64,000 bases of DNA from Ancylobacter rudongensis (GTDB lineage: Bacteria; Pseudomonadota; Alphaproteobacteria; Rhizobiales; Xanthobacteraceae): the NCBI RefSeq assembly GCF_900100155.1, contig NZ_FMTP01000002.1:186001-250000 (forward strand). The letters are read 5' to 3'. The translations under genes were made by a program, and so were the position numbers. The notes beneath the pieces were generated by a model that was not told the origin of the DNA, searched no databases, and saw only the letters and a program-made list of their open reading frames with translations. Shown here one piece after another: positions 26,081 to 35,613 of this stretch (the first letter of the stretch is position 1; each line of letters opens with the position of its first letter).

Positions 26081-26104
26081 CCCTCCGCGCGCGGCGCGGA
26101 AGGG
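26081..26104. other. Stem-loop between binding-protein and permease genes
   Basis: TCCGCGC (26084-26090) pairs with GCGCGGA (26094-26100) around a 3-nt loop; one mismatch further out, CCC pairs with GGG. It begins 9 nt after the binding-protein stop. The same arrangement occurs in two other transport operons of the window. Confidence 0.5.
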
Positions 26105-26112
26105 CGCGCGGC

Positions 26113-27228
26113 TCACGCCGAGATGACCCGGGTGAACTCGTCCAGCGCCGCGCCGTAATTGTCGGCGTACCAGGGCATGTCGAGCGCGACCTGGCTCTTC
26201 ATGTTGGCGGGGTCGACCGGGTTGTAGCGCTTCTGGTCGGCCGGGATCAGCGCATCGGTCGCCGGGTTCGCCGGCCCCTGCCCCAGCATCTCGAACATCA
26301 CGAGCTGGCGCTCGGGCACCGAGGTCGAGGCGATGAACTTCATCGCGTTCTCCTTGCCGCCGGGGTTGTTCTTGATCACCGCCAGCGCGCCCGGCGACAG
26401 CAGTCCCTGATTCCAAGTGAACTTGATCTGCCCGCCGGAATCCTTCTCGATCAGCGAGGCGCGGGTCGACCAGATCAGCCCCATCGAGGCGTCGCCGCTC
26501 AGCATGAGTTGCTGGCTCTCGGCGCCGCCGCCCCAATAGGCGACGACCTCCGGCTTCAGCGCGGCGATTTTGGCATGGGCGCGCTTGAGATCGAGCGGGT
26601 AGAGCTTGTCGGGAGCGACGCCATCGGCCAGCAGCGCCGCCTCCCACATGCCCGCGCCCCATTTATACATGGTGCGCTTGCCCGGGAACGTCTTCACATC
26701 GAAGAAGTCGGCCATCGTCTTCGGCGGGTTGGCGCCGTATTTCTCCGCGTCATAGGCCAGGACATAGGAGAAGAAATAGGTCGAGGCGGCGTATTCCCAG
26801 TCGAAGCCGGGGCGCATCTTCGATTTATCGACGACGCTGTAGTCAATTGGCTCGATCATGCCCTGCTTGCCGAGCGAGATCGCCGAGAACGGGTCGGCAT
26901 CGACGATGTCCCAGGTCGGCTTGCCGCTCTTGAACTGGGCGGCGATGGCGCCCTCGGTCGGGCCGGTGCCGTCCTCCTTGACGACGATGCCGGTCGCCTT
27001 TTCGAAGGGCTGGCCATAGGCCTTGTCATAGGCTTTCAGCGCGTCGCCGCCCCAGTTGACGAGGACGAGCTGGCGCACCTGCGCCAGCGCCTCGGGCGTG
27101 CGCAGGAGCAGCGGGGCGCCGCCGAAAATCAGCGCGGCGAGCTGGGTGAAGCGGCGGCGGTCGATCTCGCCACGCGCGGCCTTCGCCGCGAGAATGTCGA
27201 GGCAGTCTTTCTGGAATGCGTCGTTCAC
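26113..27228 (-). CDS. Spermidine/putrescine-type solute-binding protein, probable Tat export
   Basis: A 371-residue PotD/F-class binding protein. The N terminus carries a twin-arginine-like run (DRRRFTQLAALIFGGAP at about 23-39) after a cytoplasmic stretch, and the mature part opens RQLVLVNWGGDALKAYDKAYGQPFEKATGI. It begins at a GTG (27228) with a good ribosome-binding site, CAGGAGCACGCC. Ligand for the operon's importer; cationic amines or related compounds are usual for the family. Tat use would mean the protein folds before export. Confidence 0.88.
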   Translation of the reverse strand: MNDAFQKDCLDILAAKAARGEIDRRRFTQLAALIFGGAPLLLRTPEALAQVRQLVLVNWGGDALKAYDKAYGQPFEKATGIVVKEDGTGPTEGAIAAQFKSGKPTWDIVDADPFSAISLGKQGMIEPIDYSVVDKSKMRPGFDWEYAASTYFFSYVLAYDAEKYGANPPKTMADFFDVKTFPGKRTMYKWGAGMWEAALLADGVAPDKLYPLDLKRAHAKIAALKPEVVAYWGGGAESQQLMLSGDASMGLIWSTRASLIEKDSGGQIKFTWNQGLLSPGALAVIKNNPGGKENAMKFIASTSVPERQLVMFEMLGQGPANPATDALIPADQKRYNPVDPANMKSQVALDMPWYADNYGAALDEFTRVISA

Positions 27229-27246
27229 GGCGTGCTCCTGCTGTTT

Positions 27247-28329
<1,083 letters not shown>

Positions 28330-28359
28330 GTTCGCTGCGCGCTCCGTTACTATGTAGAA

Positions 28360-28425
28360 ATCCTAATCTCGCGATCCACTCACCTCAAATGAATAAAAAT
28401 CCCATGTGGCGTGAATAATATTCAC
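28360..28425 (-). promoter_or_regulatory. Promoter of the ABC/oxygenase operon with LysR-type site
   Basis: On the minus strand: -35 TTGAGG (28388-28383), 17-nt spacer, -10 TAGGAT (28365-28360). Upstream, GTGAATA-A-TATTCAC at 28411-28425 is a perfect 15-bp palindrome centred at about -65 from the predicted start, exactly where LysR proteins make their main contact. The LysR gene next door (28478-29380) is the natural owner. Confidence 0.6.
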
Positions 28426-28477
28426 CCCATTGCCGACGTCCTGGGCACGTCAGTTGAGCCGCCCAGGAATGCATCAC

Positions 28478-29380
28478 TCAACTGCGCATGACAGGCGCGG
28501 TCTGCACGAGGCGCGATTTCAGCCAGGCCGCGAAGGCCTGTATCGCCGGATTGCCCGGACGGTCGCGCGGCGTGACGAAATAATAGGCCCGCGCGGCACG
28601 GATGGTGAGATCGAACGGCACGACCAGCCGCCCGGTCTCGACCGCCTGCCGGCAGACGAAATTGTCGCCGATGGCAATCCCCTGCCCCGCAAGCGCCGCC
28701 GCCAGCACGAGGTTCATGTCGGAGAAGATCACTCCATGATCCGTGCGCGGCCCGACCACGCCGGCCGCCGTCAGCCAGGTGAGCCAGTCGCCGAGCCCGT
28801 CGAGATGCAGCAGCACCGAGCGCAGCACGTCGACGGGTTCGTTGAGGCCGCCAAGCTGGTTGAGCAGCACCGGGCTGCACACCGGCATGAAGTCGACGAC
28901 GCTGAGCAGTTCCACGCTGTGGCGCGGCCAGTCACCATCCCCATAGGCGATGAAGGCGTCGACGCCCGGCGCCTCGACATCCTCCAGCCGCGGCGGCGTC
29001 ACGATGCGCAGCGTCACGCCCGGATGCAGCTGGCGGAACTCGGCGACATGGACACACAGCCAGAACGTGGCAAAGCCCGGGGTCGAGCTGACCGTGATCG
29101 CCCCCTGCAGCAGCCCGCGATCGCCATAGTGCACGGCGGCATCGGCGATAAGCGCCAGCGCGATGCGCACATCGGCGGCGTAGCGCTTGCCTTGCGGCGT
29201 CAGCATCACGCCCTTGCCGGCCCGCTGCAGCAGGTCGAAGCCGAGATCCTGTTCCAGGAAGCGCAGCTGGTGGCTGACCGCGCTGCGGGTGATGTTCAGC
29301 TCGGCGGCTGCCTGCCAGAGCGTGCCGTGCCGGGCGAAGGCTTCCAGCGCCCGCAGGGCCTGTGTCGAGGGGAGGCGCAT
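28478..29380 (-). CDS. LysR-type transcriptional regulator
   Basis: A 300-residue LysR protein of the GcvA-like group. The winged helix is at about 3-62 (ALEAFARHGTLWQAAAELNITRSAVSHQLRFLEQDLG) and the periplasmic-binding-type effector domain at 90-295. It lies upstream of, and parallel to, the ABC/oxygenase operon with 148 nt between. A palindrome in that gap fits its binding. It lies 30 nt after the M20 gene, so it may also be read from that operon. Likely activates the unknown pathway. Confidence 0.9.
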   Translation of the reverse strand: MRLPSTQALRALEAFARHGTLWQAAAELNITRSAVSHQLRFLEQDLGFDLLQRAGKGVMLTPQGKRYAADVRIALALIADAAVHYGDRGLLQGAITVSSTPGFATFWLCVHVAEFRQLHPGVTLRIVTPPRLEDVEAPGVDAFIAYGDGDWPRHSVELLSVVDFMPVCSPVLLNQLGGLNEPVDVLRSVLLHLDGLGDWLTWLTAAGVVGPRTDHGVIFSDMNLVLAAALAGQGIAIGDNFVCRQAVETGRLVVPFDLTIRAARAYYFVTPRDRPGNPAIQAFAAWLKSRLVQTAPVMRS

Positions 29381-29410
29381 CGCTTCTCGTCCTTCGCGCG
29401 ACGCCGCCGC

Positions 29411-30580
29411 TCACACCGGCTTCAGATAGGCCTCGACCAGCTCCGTCCAGAAGGCGGCGCCGATCGGCAGCAGGTCGTCATTGAAATTGTAGCCGGGGTG
29501 ATGCAGCGGCCGGTCGGCCTCCGACATCCGCCCGCCGAGGAAGAAATAGCTGCCCGGCCGCGCCTTCAGCATATAGGCGAAATCCTCGCTGCCCATGCTG
29601 GGGCGCGCCATCTCCCGCACCTTCTCCGGCCCGGCAAAGCGCGTCGCGAGCTCGCGCAGGAAAGCGGTCTCGGCGGGGTGGTTGATGGTAGCGTCATAGC
29701 TGCGCTGATAATCCACCGTCGCGCTCATGCCGTAGCTCGCCGCCTGTCCCTCAGTGATCAGCCGGATGCGGCGCTCCAGCTCGTCGCGAACGCCGGGATC
29801 GAAGGAGCGGATGCCGACCACCAGCTCGGCGCGCTCGGGGATGACATTGCTCGCCGCCCCGGCATGGAAGGCGCCGACCGTGATCACGCTCGGGTCCATC
29901 GGGTGAATGTTGCGCGCGACGATGGACTGCAGCGCCATGACGATGGAGGCCCCGGCGACGATGGGATCGGCGGTCGCTTGCGGCTCCGCCCCATGCCCGC
30001 CGCGGCCATGGACGGTGATGCGGCACTCGTCGACCGCCGCCATGATCGGCCCGTCGCGAAACACGAAAGTGCCGAAGGGCACGTCGGGGTCATTATGCAG
30101 GGCGAACACCGCGTCGCAGGGAAAGCGGTCGAACAACCCCTCCTCCACCATGATCTTCGCACCGCCGAAATTCTCTTCCGCCGGCTGGAAGATGAGATGC
30201 ACCGTGCCATCGAAATGCCGCCGCTCGGCAAGCGCCCGCGCCGCGGCCAGCAGCATGGCGGTGTGCCCGTCATGGCCGCAGGCATGCATCAGCCCCGGCG
30301 TCTTGCTGGCATAGGGCAGGCCTGTCTCCTCAAGGATCGGCAGCGCGTCGATGTCAGCACGCACGCCGACCGAACGCCCGCTGCTGCCGTTGGACAGCGT
30401 GGCGACGAGCCCGGTCCGGGCGAGGCCGCGCGTGACCTGGTAGCCGAGGGCGTCAAGCTGGCGGGCGATGAGATCGGAGGTGCGCACCTCCTCAAGGCCG
30501 AGCTCGGGATGGGCGTGCAGGTCCCGGCGCAGCGCGACCAGCTCGGGCATTGCGTTGGTGAGCAGGACGCGAACGTTCAT
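29411..30580 (-). CDS. M20-family amidohydrolase (hippurate-hydrolase-like)
   Basis: A 389-residue metallo-amidohydrolase. Metal-ligand runs are GLMHACGHDGHTAML near residues 96-110 and QPAEENFGGAKIM near 133-146, with GSEDFAYM near 350. The family hydrolyses N-acyl amino acids, hippurate or indole conjugates. It starts 2 nt after the last ABC permease gene of the basic amino acid importer, so it probably frees an amino acid from an imported N-acyl or related conjugate. Cytosolic; no signal peptide. Confidence 0.9.
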   Translation of the reverse strand: MNVRVLLTNAMPELVALRRDLHAHPELGLEEVRTSDLIARQLDALGYQVTRGLARTGLVATLSNGSSGRSVGVRADIDALPILEETGLPYASKTPGLMHACGHDGHTAMLLAAARALAERRHFDGTVHLIFQPAEENFGGAKIMVEEGLFDRFPCDAVFALHNDPDVPFGTFVFRDGPIMAAVDECRITVHGRGGHGAEPQATADPIVAGASIVMALQSIVARNIHPMDPSVITVGAFHAGAASNVIPERAELVVGIRSFDPGVRDELERRIRLITEGQAASYGMSATVDYQRSYDATINHPAETAFLRELATRFAGPEKVREMARPSMGSEDFAYMLKARPGSYFFLGGRMSEADRPLHHPGYNFNDDLLPIGAAFWTELVEAYLKPV

Positions 30581-30582
30581 CT

Positions 30583-31452
30583 TCAGGCACTCCGGGTTGG
30601 TATTCTCTTCTCGAAATAGCGGAACGCCGCGACGAGCAGGGCGGTCAGAATCAGGTAGATCAGCGCCAGCAGCAGCAGCGGCTCGTAGGTCAGATAGGTG
30701 ACCTGCCGGATCTTGGAAATGACCGCATAGACATCGATCACCGTGATGGTGGCCACCAGCGGCGTGGCCTTCAGCTGCAGCACCGTCTCGCCATTGAGCG
30801 TGGGCAGCGCGCGGTGCACGGCGCGCGGCAGCCAGATGCGCCAGAACAGCTTCCAGCGGCTCATGCCATAGGCGCGGGCCGCCTCCAGCTCGCCCCTGGG
30901 CACGCCGGCGAAGGCACCGCGCATCACCTCGCCCTCATAGGCCGCGAAAGAGAGGGTCAGCGCCGCCACGCCATAGGGCCAGGCCTCGCGCAGATAGGGC
31001 CAGAGAAAGGACTGCCGGATTTCCGGGAACTGCGGAAACAGCGAACCGAGCCCGTAATAAAGCAGCCAGAGCTGCAGCAGCAGCGGCGTGCCGCGGATGA
31101 CCGTGCAGAAGCCCTGCGCCGGCAGGCTCAGCCACCAGGGGCCTGTCACCTGCACCAGCGCGATCGGCACAGCGAAGAAGAAGCCGAGGAGCGAGGTGCT
31201 CACCAGCATGAGCAGGGTGACGCCGACCCCTGAGGCGATCGCCCCGGCATATTGCGGCAGCCAGTCCCAGCGCATGAACCAGGCGGCGCAGAACACGATC
31301 CCCGCTGCCACCGCCATCAGGGCGATGCGGTGCGGCTCCAGCAGGGCCCGCCCGCGCGGCAGGCTGGTCAGCGCGGTCGCGTCGAGCGTGCTCTCCTCCG
31401 GCGGCAGCGTGACCCGCGCCTCGGGCGCGCTGGCTCCTCGCTCGCCCTTCAT
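30583..31452 (-). CDS. Amino acid ABC importer permease (HisM-like)
   Basis: A 289-residue permease of the polar amino acid type, with about five or six helices. EAA-like loop: AARAYGMSRWKLFWRIWLPRA near residues 205-225. A basic N-terminal extension of about 40 residues precedes the first helix. The ATG at 31452 overlaps the partner permease gene (ATGA). Partner of the upstream HisQ-like permease; arginine/lysine/ornithine type by context. Confidence 0.9.
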   Translation of the reverse strand: MKGERGASAPEARVTLPPEESTLDATALTSLPRGRALLEPHRIALMAVAAGIVFCAAWFMRWDWLPQYAGAIASGVGVTLLMLVSTSLLGFFFAVPIALVQVTGPWWLSLPAQGFCTVIRGTPLLLQLWLLYYGLGSLFPQFPEIRQSFLWPYLREAWPYGVAALTLSFAAYEGEVMRGAFAGVPRGELEAARAYGMSRWKLFWRIWLPRAVHRALPTLNGETVLQLKATPLVATITVIDVYAVISKIRQVTYLTYEPLLLLALIYLILTALLVAAFRYFEKRIPTRSA

Positions 31453-32168
31453 CGTGCCGCCCAACCGCGCCGGGCGCGGGCCTCGATGACACGGATGATG
31501 AGACTGGAGACCAGCGTCAGCAGCAAATAGAGCACGCCCGCCGCGCAGAAGAACAGCATGTAGGCTTTCGTGGTACCCGCCGCCTGACGGGTCACCAGCG
31601 TCAGCTCGCTGAAGCCGACCACCGCTAGCAGAGCGGTGTCCTTGGTGCAGATCAGCCAGAGATTGGAGAGCCCCGGCAGGGCATGCGGCAGCATGGCCGG
31701 CAGGGTGACGCGCCGCATGATCATCAGCGGCGACATGCCGAAAGCCCGCGCCGCCTCGATCTGGCCGGCCGGCACGGCGAGGATCGCCCCGCGCAGCACC
31801 TCGGTCGAATAGGCGCCCTGCACCACGCCGATGACGAAGATGCCCGCCGCCAGCCCGCTAATGTCGACCGAACCATAGCCGAGCGCGGCGCTGACGCGGT
31901 TCAGCAGGTCGGTGCCGGCGTAATAGAGCAGCAGGATCAGCACCAGTTCGGGCACGGCGCGCACGACGGTGGTGTAGACCTCCATCAGGTCCCGCAGCAC
32001 CGGGCCGCCATAGAGCTTGCCGAAGGCGCCGCCAGTGCCGAGCACGAGCCCGAGCGAATAGCCGCCGAGCGCGATCTTGATCGAGTTCATCAGGCCGGCG
32101 AGCAGCACGCCGCCCCAGCCGGGCGGCTCGAGTGCCAGCAGGCTCCAATTGATCATGTCAGCCGCCAT
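31449..32168 (-). CDS. Amino acid ABC importer permease (HisQ-like)
   Basis: A 239-residue permease with about five helices and the loop AARAFGMSPLMIMRRVTLPAMLP near residues 140-162. The ATG at 32168 has an excellent ribosome-binding site (GAGAGGGG) and opens MAADMINWSLLAL; the longer reading to 32195 lacks one. It follows the binding-protein gene after a 68-nt gap dominated by a 23-nt palindrome. Confidence 0.9.
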   Translation of the reverse strand: MAADMINWSLLALEPPGWGGVLLAGLMNSIKIALGGYSLGLVLGTGGAFGKLYGGPVLRDLMEVYTTVVRAVPELVLILLLYYAGTDLLNRVSAALGYGSVDISGLAAGIFVIGVVQGAYSTEVLRGAILAVPAGQIEAARAFGMSPLMIMRRVTLPAMLPHALPGLSNLWLICTKDTALLAVVGFSELTLVTRQAAGTTKAYMLFFCAAGVLYLLLTLVSSLIIRVIEARARRGWAAR

Positions 32169-32195
32169 GAGCCCCTCTCGGACGTGGAGACGCAC

Positions 32196-32218
32196 GGGCC
32201 GGCGCCGGGCGCCGGCCC
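32196..32218. other. Perfect 23-nt palindrome between binding-protein and permease genes
   Basis: Eleven-base arms (GGGCCGGCGCC and its complement) flank a single G, so the RNA would fold into a long GC stem starting about 19 nt after the binding-protein stop. No U-run follows. It is expected to stabilise the binding-protein message, as after matP and after the PotD-type gene. Confidence 0.6.
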
Positions 32219-32236
32219 GGCCCAGCCCCCTAGCGC

Positions 32237-33019
32237 TCAGCCGCCATAGACGTCGAAGTCGAAATACTTCTTCGAGAAGGTGTCATAGGTGCCGTCGGCA
32301 CGGATCGCCTTGATCGCGGCGTTGATCTTGTCCTTCAGCTCGGTGTCGCCCTTGCGCAGGCCCACGCCGACGCCGGCACCGAGGATTTCCGGGTCATCCT
32401 TCACATTGCCCTTCAGGTCGCAGCACTGCTTGCCCTGGTCGGACTTGAGGAAGGCGTCGAGCGCGATGGCGTCGGCCTGCACCGCATCGAGGCGCCCGGC
32501 GGCGAGGTCGGCATTGACCTCGTCCTGCGTCTGGTATTCCTTCACGGTCGCGCCGGCGCCGCCGAAATATTTGGTGGCGTAGTCCTGGTGGATAGTGGCG
32601 ACCTGCACGCCGATGGTCTTGCCCTTGAGGCCTTCCGGCGTCGCGGCAAATTTCTCGCTCTTCGGGCCGATCACGCCGGTCGGCGTGTTGTAGTACTTGT
32701 CGGAGAAGTCGATGGTCTTCAGGCGCTCCGGCGTGATCGACATCGAGCCGACGATCATGTCGATCTTCTTGGAGGTCAGCGCCGGGATGATGCCGTCCCA
32801 GGCGACGGGGGTGATGACGCATTCGAGCTTGGCCTGCTTGCACATGGCCTGCATGAACTCGACTTCCCAGCCTTCCCAGTTGCCGCTGGCATCGGGCGAG
32901 GCGAAGGGAGGATAGGGCTCGGCGGCGAAGCCGACCTTGAGCGGCTCGGCGGCCGCGCCACAGGCGCCGGCAAGGCCGATAATGGTGGCGGCGATCATCG
33001 TCCTGAATGCGTGTTTCAT
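32237..33019 (-). CDS. Basic amino acid ABC importer binding protein
   Basis: A 260-residue periplasmic protein of the lysine/arginine/ornithine class. A signal peptide ends near residue 24 (GACGAAAEP), followed by KVGFAAEPYPPFASPDASGNWEGWEVEFMQAM. The ligand-site pattern (aromatic stack and acidic residues) fits this family, and DFSDKYYNTPTGVI follows near 95. Context with arginine catabolic genes across the divergent gap suggests arginine as ligand. Confidence 0.9.
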   Translation of the reverse strand: MKHAFRTMIAATIIGLAGACGAAAEPLKVGFAAEPYPPFASPDASGNWEGWEVEFMQAMCKQAKLECVITPVAWDGIIPALTSKKIDMIVGSMSITPERLKTIDFSDKYYNTPTGVIGPKSEKFAATPEGLKGKTIGVQVATIHQDYATKYFGGAGATVKEYQTQDEVNADLAAGRLDAVQADAIALDAFLKSDQGKQCCDLKGNVKDDPEILGAGVGVGLRKGDTELKDKINAAIKAIRADGTYDTFSKKYFDFDVYGG

Positions 33020-33047
33020 CGTTTTCCCCTCTGGTTCCCGGGCTTTT

Positions 33048-33821
33048 TCAGTGGCTGGAGCTGATGAACTTCTTCAGCAGCTCCGACTTCGGGTCGCCGA
33101 AGATCTGCTCCGGCGGTCCTTGTTCCTCGATCACGCCGTGGGCGAGGAACACGATGTGGCTGGCGACGTTGCGGGCGAACTTCATCTCGTGCGTCACGAG
33201 AATCATCGTGCGCTGCTCCTGCGCCAGATCGCCGATGACGCCCAGCACCTCGCCGACCAGTTCCGGGTCGAGGGCGGAGGTCGGCTCGTCGAACAGCATC
33301 GCATGCGGCTGGATCGCCAGCGCCCGCGCGATGGCCGCGCGCTGCTGCTGGCCGCCGGAAAGAAAGGCCGGGTAGACGTCGCGCTTGTCGAACAGGCCGA
33401 CGCGCCGCAGCAGCGCTTCGCCGCGCTCGATCGCCTCGGCCTTCGGCACGCCGAGCACATGCACCGGCGCCTCGATGACATTCTGGATGATGGTCATGTG
33501 CTGCCAGAGGTTGAAGCTCTGGAACACCATGCCGAGGCGGGCGCGCAGGCGCTGCACCTGCCGGCGGTCCGACGGGGTGAGGCCGCCAAGGCGGTCGGAT
33601 CTGAGCGCGATCTCCTCGCCACGGATCGCCACCGAGCCGCGGCTCGGCACTTCCAGCATGTTGATGCAGCGCAGGAAGGTGGACTTGCCCGAGCCAGAGC
33701 CGCCGATGATGGCGATGACGTCGCCTTCGCGCGCCGTGAGCGAGATGCCCTTGAGGACCTCCAGCGCCCCGAAGCGCTTGTAAAGGTCGCGAACGGCGAT
33801 GGCCTCGGCGCGCTCCGTCAT
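33048..33821 (-). CDS. Amino acid ABC importer ATPase
   Basis: A 257-residue HisP/ArtP-like ATPase. Walker A GGSGSGKST is at about residues 39-47, signature LSGGQQQRAAIARAL near 155-168 and Walker B MLFDEPTSALDPE near 175-188. The ATG at 33821 (MTERAEAIAVRDL) is preferred over 33851. First gene of the run ATPase, binding protein, two permeases, M20 hydrolase. Divergent from the arginine genes across 245 nt. Confidence 0.93.
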   Translation of the reverse strand: MTERAEAIAVRDLYKRFGALEVLKGISLTAREGDVIAIIGGSGSGKSTFLRCINMLEVPSRGSVAIRGEEIALRSDRLGGLTPSDRRQVQRLRARLGMVFQSFNLWQHMTIIQNVIEAPVHVLGVPKAEAIERGEALLRRVGLFDKRDVYPAFLSGGQQQRAAIARALAIQPHAMLFDEPTSALDPELVGEVLGVIGDLAQEQRTMILVTHEMKFARNVASHIVFLAHGVIEEQGPPEQIFGDPKSELLKKFISSSH

Positions 33822-33982
33822 CGGATGGGCGCCTCCGGAGGCTGACACCAAGGCATCTGGCTCATGCCGTCTCCCTCATCCCTGCCGAAACCGCCACCAA
33901 CCATCGCCGGAACCCCGAGGCAAATGGCGGGCCACCGCTCCGCGCACCCATCTCACAGGCTAAACGTGCACTTTCCCTCGCA

Positions 33983-34000
33983 GTTATTCAAGCGTATAAC
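33983..34000. promoter_or_regulatory. Candidate operator in the divergent arginine-region gap
   Basis: GTTAT-N8-ATAAC is an imperfect inverted repeat. It includes TATAAC (33995-34000), a fair plus-strand -10. It lies in the gap between the importer and the plus-strand arginine genes, where the TetR protein of this cluster would be expected to act. Low-strength call. Confidence 0.35.
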
Positions 34001-34066
34001 AAATCCGTAGGCGATGTTTTTGTGCAGTGCCAAAATTTCGGCAGTTCACCGTCAAAGAGGTATCAT

Positions 34067-34945
34067 ATGTCGGGTTTCGGGTCTCAGGATATGTCGGCGC
34101 CGCTGCAGCGCGTCTTGATGCGCCGGCCCGGCCCCAGCCTGATGCAGGCGGACCCCGCGCGGTGGCATTACGGCCCGACCTTTGACGGCGCGAAAGCGGT
34201 CTACCAGTACCGCGCCTTCGCCCAGCTGATCGAGCAGTCCGGCACCGAGATCATCTGGCTGGACGACGAGGGCGACGGGCTGGCCGATGCCATGTTCACC
34301 CATGATCCCTCGCTGATGTCGGACCATGGCGCGATCATCCTGCGCATGGGAAAGCCGCTGCGTGCCGACGAGCCCGCGCTGCATGAGAGGGCCTATGCCG
34401 CGCGGCAGATTCCGATCCTCGGGCGCATCGACGCCCCCGGCACGGTGGAGGGCGGCGACTGCGTGTGGCTCGATGCGCGCACGCTCATCGTCGGGCGCGG
34501 CGTGCGGACCAATCAGGAGGGCATCGACCAGCTGGGCGCCCTCCTCGCCCCCCACGGGGTCGCCGTGCTCGGCTTCGACCTGCCGCTCTGGCAGGGGGAA
34601 GAGGCCTGCCTGCATCTCATGAGCGTCATCAGCCCGCTGGCCGACGACCTGGCGCTGGTCTTCGCCCCGCTACTGCCAGCGGCGTTCTACCAGCTGCTCA
34701 AGGCGCGCGGCATCCGCCTGATCGAGGCTCCCGCCGACGAGTTCCACGCCAGCAACGGCCTGTCGCTGAACGTGCTGCCCACACGGCCGGGCGAGGTGAT
34801 CATGGTCGAGGGCTTCCCCGCGACAAAGGCCGCGATGGAGGCCGCCGGCTGCACCGTCTCGACCTTCGCCGCCGACGCGCTGTGCATCGCCTGCGAGGGT
34901 GGCCCGACCTGCCTGACGCGGCCGGTGCTGCGTCGCGCGGCATGA
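34067..34945 (+). CDS. Dimethylargininase-like amidinotransferase-fold hydrolase
   Basis: A 292-residue pentein. Guanidine-binding acids Glu128 and Asp131 lie in TVEGGDCVW, catalytic His183 in EACLHLMSVIS and nucleophile Cys282 in EGGPTCLTRP, a full dimethylargininase-type set. The enzyme would convert arginine or N-methylated arginine to citrulline and (methyl)amine. The ATG at 34067 has a good site, AAAGAGG, 6 nt before; a GTG at 34022 is rejected. It overlaps the TetR gene by 4 nt (ATGA). Linked AruH/AruI-like enzymes and an amino acid importer place it in arginine metabolism. Confidence 0.88.
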   Translation: MSGFGSQDMSAPLQRVLMRRPGPSLMQADPARWHYGPTFDGAKAVYQYRAFAQLIEQSGTEIIWLDDEGDGLADAMFTHDPSLMSDHGAIILRMGKPLRADEPALHERAYAARQIPILGRIDAPGTVEGGDCVWLDARTLIVGRGVRTNQEGIDQLGALLAPHGVAVLGFDLPLWQGEEACLHLMSVISPLADDLALVFAPLLPAAFYQLLKARGIRLIEAPADEFHASNGLSLNVLPTRPGEVIMVEGFPATKAAMEAAGCTVSTFAADALCIACEGGPTCLTRPVLRRAA

Positions 34946-35613
34946 GCCGCCGGGACTTCCATAGGGCCACCGAGGCCGAGCGTCGCCACGACCTGATCGA
35001 GGCGACGCTCGACTGCATTGCCGAAGCCGGGCTGCAGGGCGCGACCGTGCGGCAGATCGCCGACAAGGCCGGCGTGACGGCGGGCCTGATCCGGCACTAT
35101 TTCGCATCGAAGGACGTCATCCTCCAGGAAGCCTACAAGGTGCTCATCACCCGGCTGACCGAGAAGGCGAAGAACCTCGACGGCACGCCCGAGCAGCGGC
35201 TCGCCAGCTTCATCTTCGTCAACCTGACCGAGCCGGTCGCCAACAGCCGCAGCCTGTCGCTGTGGGCCGCGTTCATCAGCCGGGTCAGCGTCGACCCCGC
35301 TCTCGCGGCGATCCACCGTGAGGGCTATCTGAGCTTCCGCCAGGAGCTGGAGCAGCTGCTGGCCGACTTCTTCGCCGCCAGGGGCGTGGCGGCCGATCCC
35401 GCGCGTATCTGCACGCTCGCCATCGCCATGAACGGCATCCTCGACGGCCTCTGGCTGGAAGGCTGCCTCGCCGGCGAACTGTTCGGGGAAGGCGAGCTGG
35501 TCTCGATCGCCTTTTCCTCCATCGAGGCGCTGATCGGCCATCCGATCAAGCCGCCAACCCCCACCGAGACCGACCGGGAGTACCGCGATGCGCTACGCAT
35601 CCATCACCGATAG
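34942..35613 (+). CDS. TetR/BetI-like transcriptional regulator
   Basis: A 223-residue TetR-family protein. The helix-turn-helix is at about 22-60 (ATVRQIADKAGVTAGLIRHYFASKDVILQEAY), close in wording to BetI. The ligand domain follows. It overlaps its neighbours on both sides: 4 nt with the pentein gene and 26 nt with the aminotransferase gene, so it is translationally coupled and must regulate its own operon. Effector could be arginine or a 2-ketoarginine-pathway intermediate. Confidence 0.88.
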   Translation: MSRRDFHRATEAERRHDLIEATLDCIAEAGLQGATVRQIADKAGVTAGLIRHYFASKDVILQEAYKVLITRLTEKAKNLDGTPEQRLASFIFVNLTEPVANSRSLSLWAAFISRVSVDPALAAIHREGYLSFRQELEQLLADFFAARGVAADPARICTLAIAMNGILDGLWLEGCLAGELFGEGELVSIAFSSIEALIGHPIKPPTPTETDREYRDALRIHHR

